NCBI RefSeq assembly: GCF_041224415.1
Contig: NZ_JBGFFE010000018.1
Coordinates: 1-61,941 of the forward strand
Reading direction: 5' to 3'
DNA length: 61,941 nucleotides
From: Clostridium_B lapidicellarium
GTDB taxonomy: Bacteria; Bacillota; Clostridia; Clostridiales; Clostridiaceae
Shown: piece after piece, positions 60,812 to 61,941 of the stretch
Layout: each line of letters begins with the position of its first letter
How positions within the stretch are numbered: position 1 is the stretch's first letter
Translations under genes and position numbers: made by a program
The notes under the pieces: generated by a model
The model's database searches: none
What the model saw: the letters and a program-made list of their open reading frames with translations, nothing else
Told to the model about the DNA's origin: nothing

Positions 60812-61642
60812 ATGGATGATAAATTAGTAGAAAAGATTTTAAAAGAAGTTAGAAAGGAAATAGAGAAAAATGATACTGGTATGGTACCTTCCAAACCTTC
60901 CAGTAAGAATATTAAAAAAGAGGAGGTAAATGCAATGAACACACCATCGCCGATAACTGAATTTGTTGGGACGGCAAACTATGGAGACACAGTGGGACTC
61001 GTAATTGCCAATGTAGATAGTATGCTCCATGAAAAAATGGGCATTGACAAAAAATATCGCTCTATAGGAATTATAAGCGACAGGACAGGGGCTGGTCCGC
61101 AGATAATGGCTGCGGATGAAGCTGTAAAAGCTACTAATACAGAAATTGTAAGCATTGAACTTCCAAGAGATACCAAAGGTGGAGCAGGTCATGGTGCCTT
61201 GATCATATTTGCATCGGAGGATGTATCGGATTCCAGAAGGGCAGTTGAAGTTGCACTTAGAGATACAAACAGGACTTTTGGAGATGTGTATGGATTTGAT
61301 GCAGGCCACGTGGAACTTCACTACACTGCCAGGGCAAGTTATGCACTTAACAAGGCATTTGGTGCTCCAATAGGAAAATCCTTTGGTATAGTAGTGGGAG
61401 CTCCGGCAGGACTTGGAGTTGTAATGGCAGATAAGGCACTTAAGACTGCAAACGTGGATTTGGTAAGTTATGCAAGCCCGGGAAATGGAGGGACTTCATT
61501 TACAAATGAGGTTATCATAACTATAACTGGAGATTCAGGGGCTGTAAGACAGTCTGTAATTGCTGCCAGGGAAGTTGGACTGTCCATAGCAAAATCCATG
61601 GGACAAAATCCCGTATCCACTACGGGCAAGCCGTATATTTAA
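60812..61642 (+). CDS. PduB-like BMC-T trimeric shell protein with internal second start
   Basis: A 276-residue tandem-BMC-domain protein that forms trimers in the shell. A charged N-terminal helix (DDKLVEKILKEVRKEIEKN) like an encapsulation peptide, plus a flexible linker, precede the body, which begins near TEFVGTANYGDTVGLVI. The second half contains GAPIGKSFGIVVGAPAGLGV. Start ATG 60812 has AGAGGTAG. An excellent internal ribosome site (GAGGAGGT) precedes Met42 at 60935, so a shorter form lacking the N-terminal peptide is expected, as for PduB and PduB' in Salmonella. The reading frame is intact up to 61642. Confidence 0.92.
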   Translation: MDDKLVEKILKEVRKEIEKNDTGMVPSKPSSKNIKKEEVNAMNTPSPITEFVGTANYGDTVGLVIANVDSMLHEKMGIDKKYRSIGIISDRTGAGPQIMAADEAVKATNTEIVSIELPRDTKGGAGHGALIIFASEDVSDSRRAVEVALRDTNRTFGDVYGFDAGHVELHYTARASYALNKAFGAPIGKSFGIVVGAPAGLGVVMADKALKTANVDLVSYASPGNGGTSFTNEVIITITGDSGAVRQSVIAAREVGLSIAKSMGQNPVSTTGKPYI

Positions 61643-61789
61643 TATGGAAATTTATNATAACTGGAGATTCAGGGGCTGTAAGACAGTCTGTAATTGCTGC
61701 CAGGGAAGTTGGACTGTCCATAGCAAAATCCATGGGACAAAATCCCGTATCCACTACGGGCAAGCCGTATATTTAATATGGAAATTTAT
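61523..61789 (+). repeat. 133-bp perfect direct repeat around an ambiguous base: probable assembly join
   Basis: Bases 61523-61655 (the 3' end of the shell gene plus 13 bases after the stop) recur without a mismatch at 61657-61789, separated only by N at 61656. An N between two identical contig-end overlaps is the usual mark of two contigs set side by side without being merged. The true sequence probably runs from one copy straight into the second BMC-A gene. Confidence 0.85.
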
Positions 61790-61809
61790 TTTTTTAAGGA
61801 GTGATTATA

Positions 61810-61941
61810 ATGCATGATGCGTTGGGAATGATAGAAACAAGAGGGCTGGTAGGAGCAATAGAGGCTGCAGATGCCATGGTAAAGGCAGCAAATGTGGTTC
61901 TCATAGGATATGAAAAGATTGGTGCAGGGCTTGTAACTGTA
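61810..61941 (+). CDS. Second BMC-A shell protein, cut by the window edge
   Basis: The first 44 codons of another single-domain BMC shell protein start HDALGMIETRGLVGAIEAAD. Over 132 bases it differs from the gene at 60503 at only three positions, all silent third-base changes, and even the upstream AAGGAGTGATTATA is conserved. Twin PduA/PduJ genes around PduB are normal in such loci. This degree of identity suggests recent duplication or gene conversion. The remainder lies beyond the window. Confidence 0.9.
   Translation, partial: MHDALGMIETRGLVGAIEAADAMVKAANVVLIGYEKIGAGLVTV

Noticed and set aside
1..61941. tRNA, rRNA, prophage, plasmid origin or integrated-element attachment sites
   Set aside because: No cloverleaf-type, 16S/23S-like, phage structural, integrase or iteron signals were seen on either strand. 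Mobile DNA is limited to the ISLre2, IS66 and TnpB remnants listed.

Overview
The window reads as a low-G+C Clostridium chromosome segment, most likely from an acetogen or close relative. The support is: A+T-rich intergenic DNA, strong AGGAGG-type ribosome sites, frequent TTG/GTG starts, clostridial families throughout, and a methanol:tetrahydrofolate methyltransferase locus next to a rhamnose/propanediol microcompartment locus. The species cannot be fixed from the sequence. I see no tRNA, rRNA, CRISPR array or intact prophage. One ambiguous base (61656) sits in an assembly join.

Region by region. 1-3000 is decayed accessory DNA: a frameshifted ISLre2-type transposase, a QueT/HxlR chimera, an IS66 tail and a frameshifted hypothetical gene. 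3117-5828 has an oleate hydratase of richer base composition, a truncated GrpB gene and an isoprenylcysteine-methyltransferase-like membrane enzyme behind a palindrome. 5968-7765 is a NarL-type two-component pair. 7938-12590 is an iron-acquisition cassette: a near-consensus Fur box, an AraC regulator and two half-size exporter-fold ABC proteins of the YbtP/YbtQ type. 12919-19700 is mixed: a GNAT enzyme, a TPP-riboswitch-controlled thiamine transporter (ThiT) followed by TenA and SRPBCC debris, a methyltransferase, a glycosyltransferase, LprI and TnpB remnants, a thiamine-binding protein and a PPC-domain protein. 19989-22534 is panG-panB-panC, ending in a strong terminator.

23955-31320 is a one-carbon locus. 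A methyl-corrinoid:THF methyltransferase, an inverted second corrinoid protein, a corrinoid-protein reductive activator, a corrinoid protein, methanol:corrinoid methyltransferase (MtaB) and a PocR/AraC regulator together would move the methyl group of methanol onto THF. The two corrinoid genes share a perfect 172-bp tract in inverted orientation, which points to gene conversion. 31441-44847 holds a deleted heavy-metal P-type ATPase, a lipoprotein, MarR-MATE with twin operators, a flavoprotein, KptA with an N-formylglutamate amidohydrolase-like protein, a repeat-rich membrane protein, a YitT protein, an amino-acid permease behind a cre-like site, a ferredoxin-nitroreductase and an OmpR-type two-component pair. 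44999-46287 is a ZTP riboswitch upstream of a stand-alone AICAR transformylase interrupted by one in-frame amber codon. 46482-48895 is a BcrAB/lantibiotic-immunity-type ABC exporter.

49094-61941 is a rhamnose catabolic block: kinase, isomerase, aldolase, mutarotase, MFS permease and AraC regulator, then an AraC-type response regulator, a B12-independent (glycyl-radical) diol dehydratase, its activase and bacterial-microcompartment shell genes (BMC-A, PduB-like BMC-T, second BMC-A). Rhamnose would be cleaved to DHAP and lactaldehyde. The lactaldehyde would become 1,2-propanediol, which is dehydrated inside the compartment to propionaldehyde. The downstream aldehyde and alcohol dehydrogenases presumably lie beyond the window edge.
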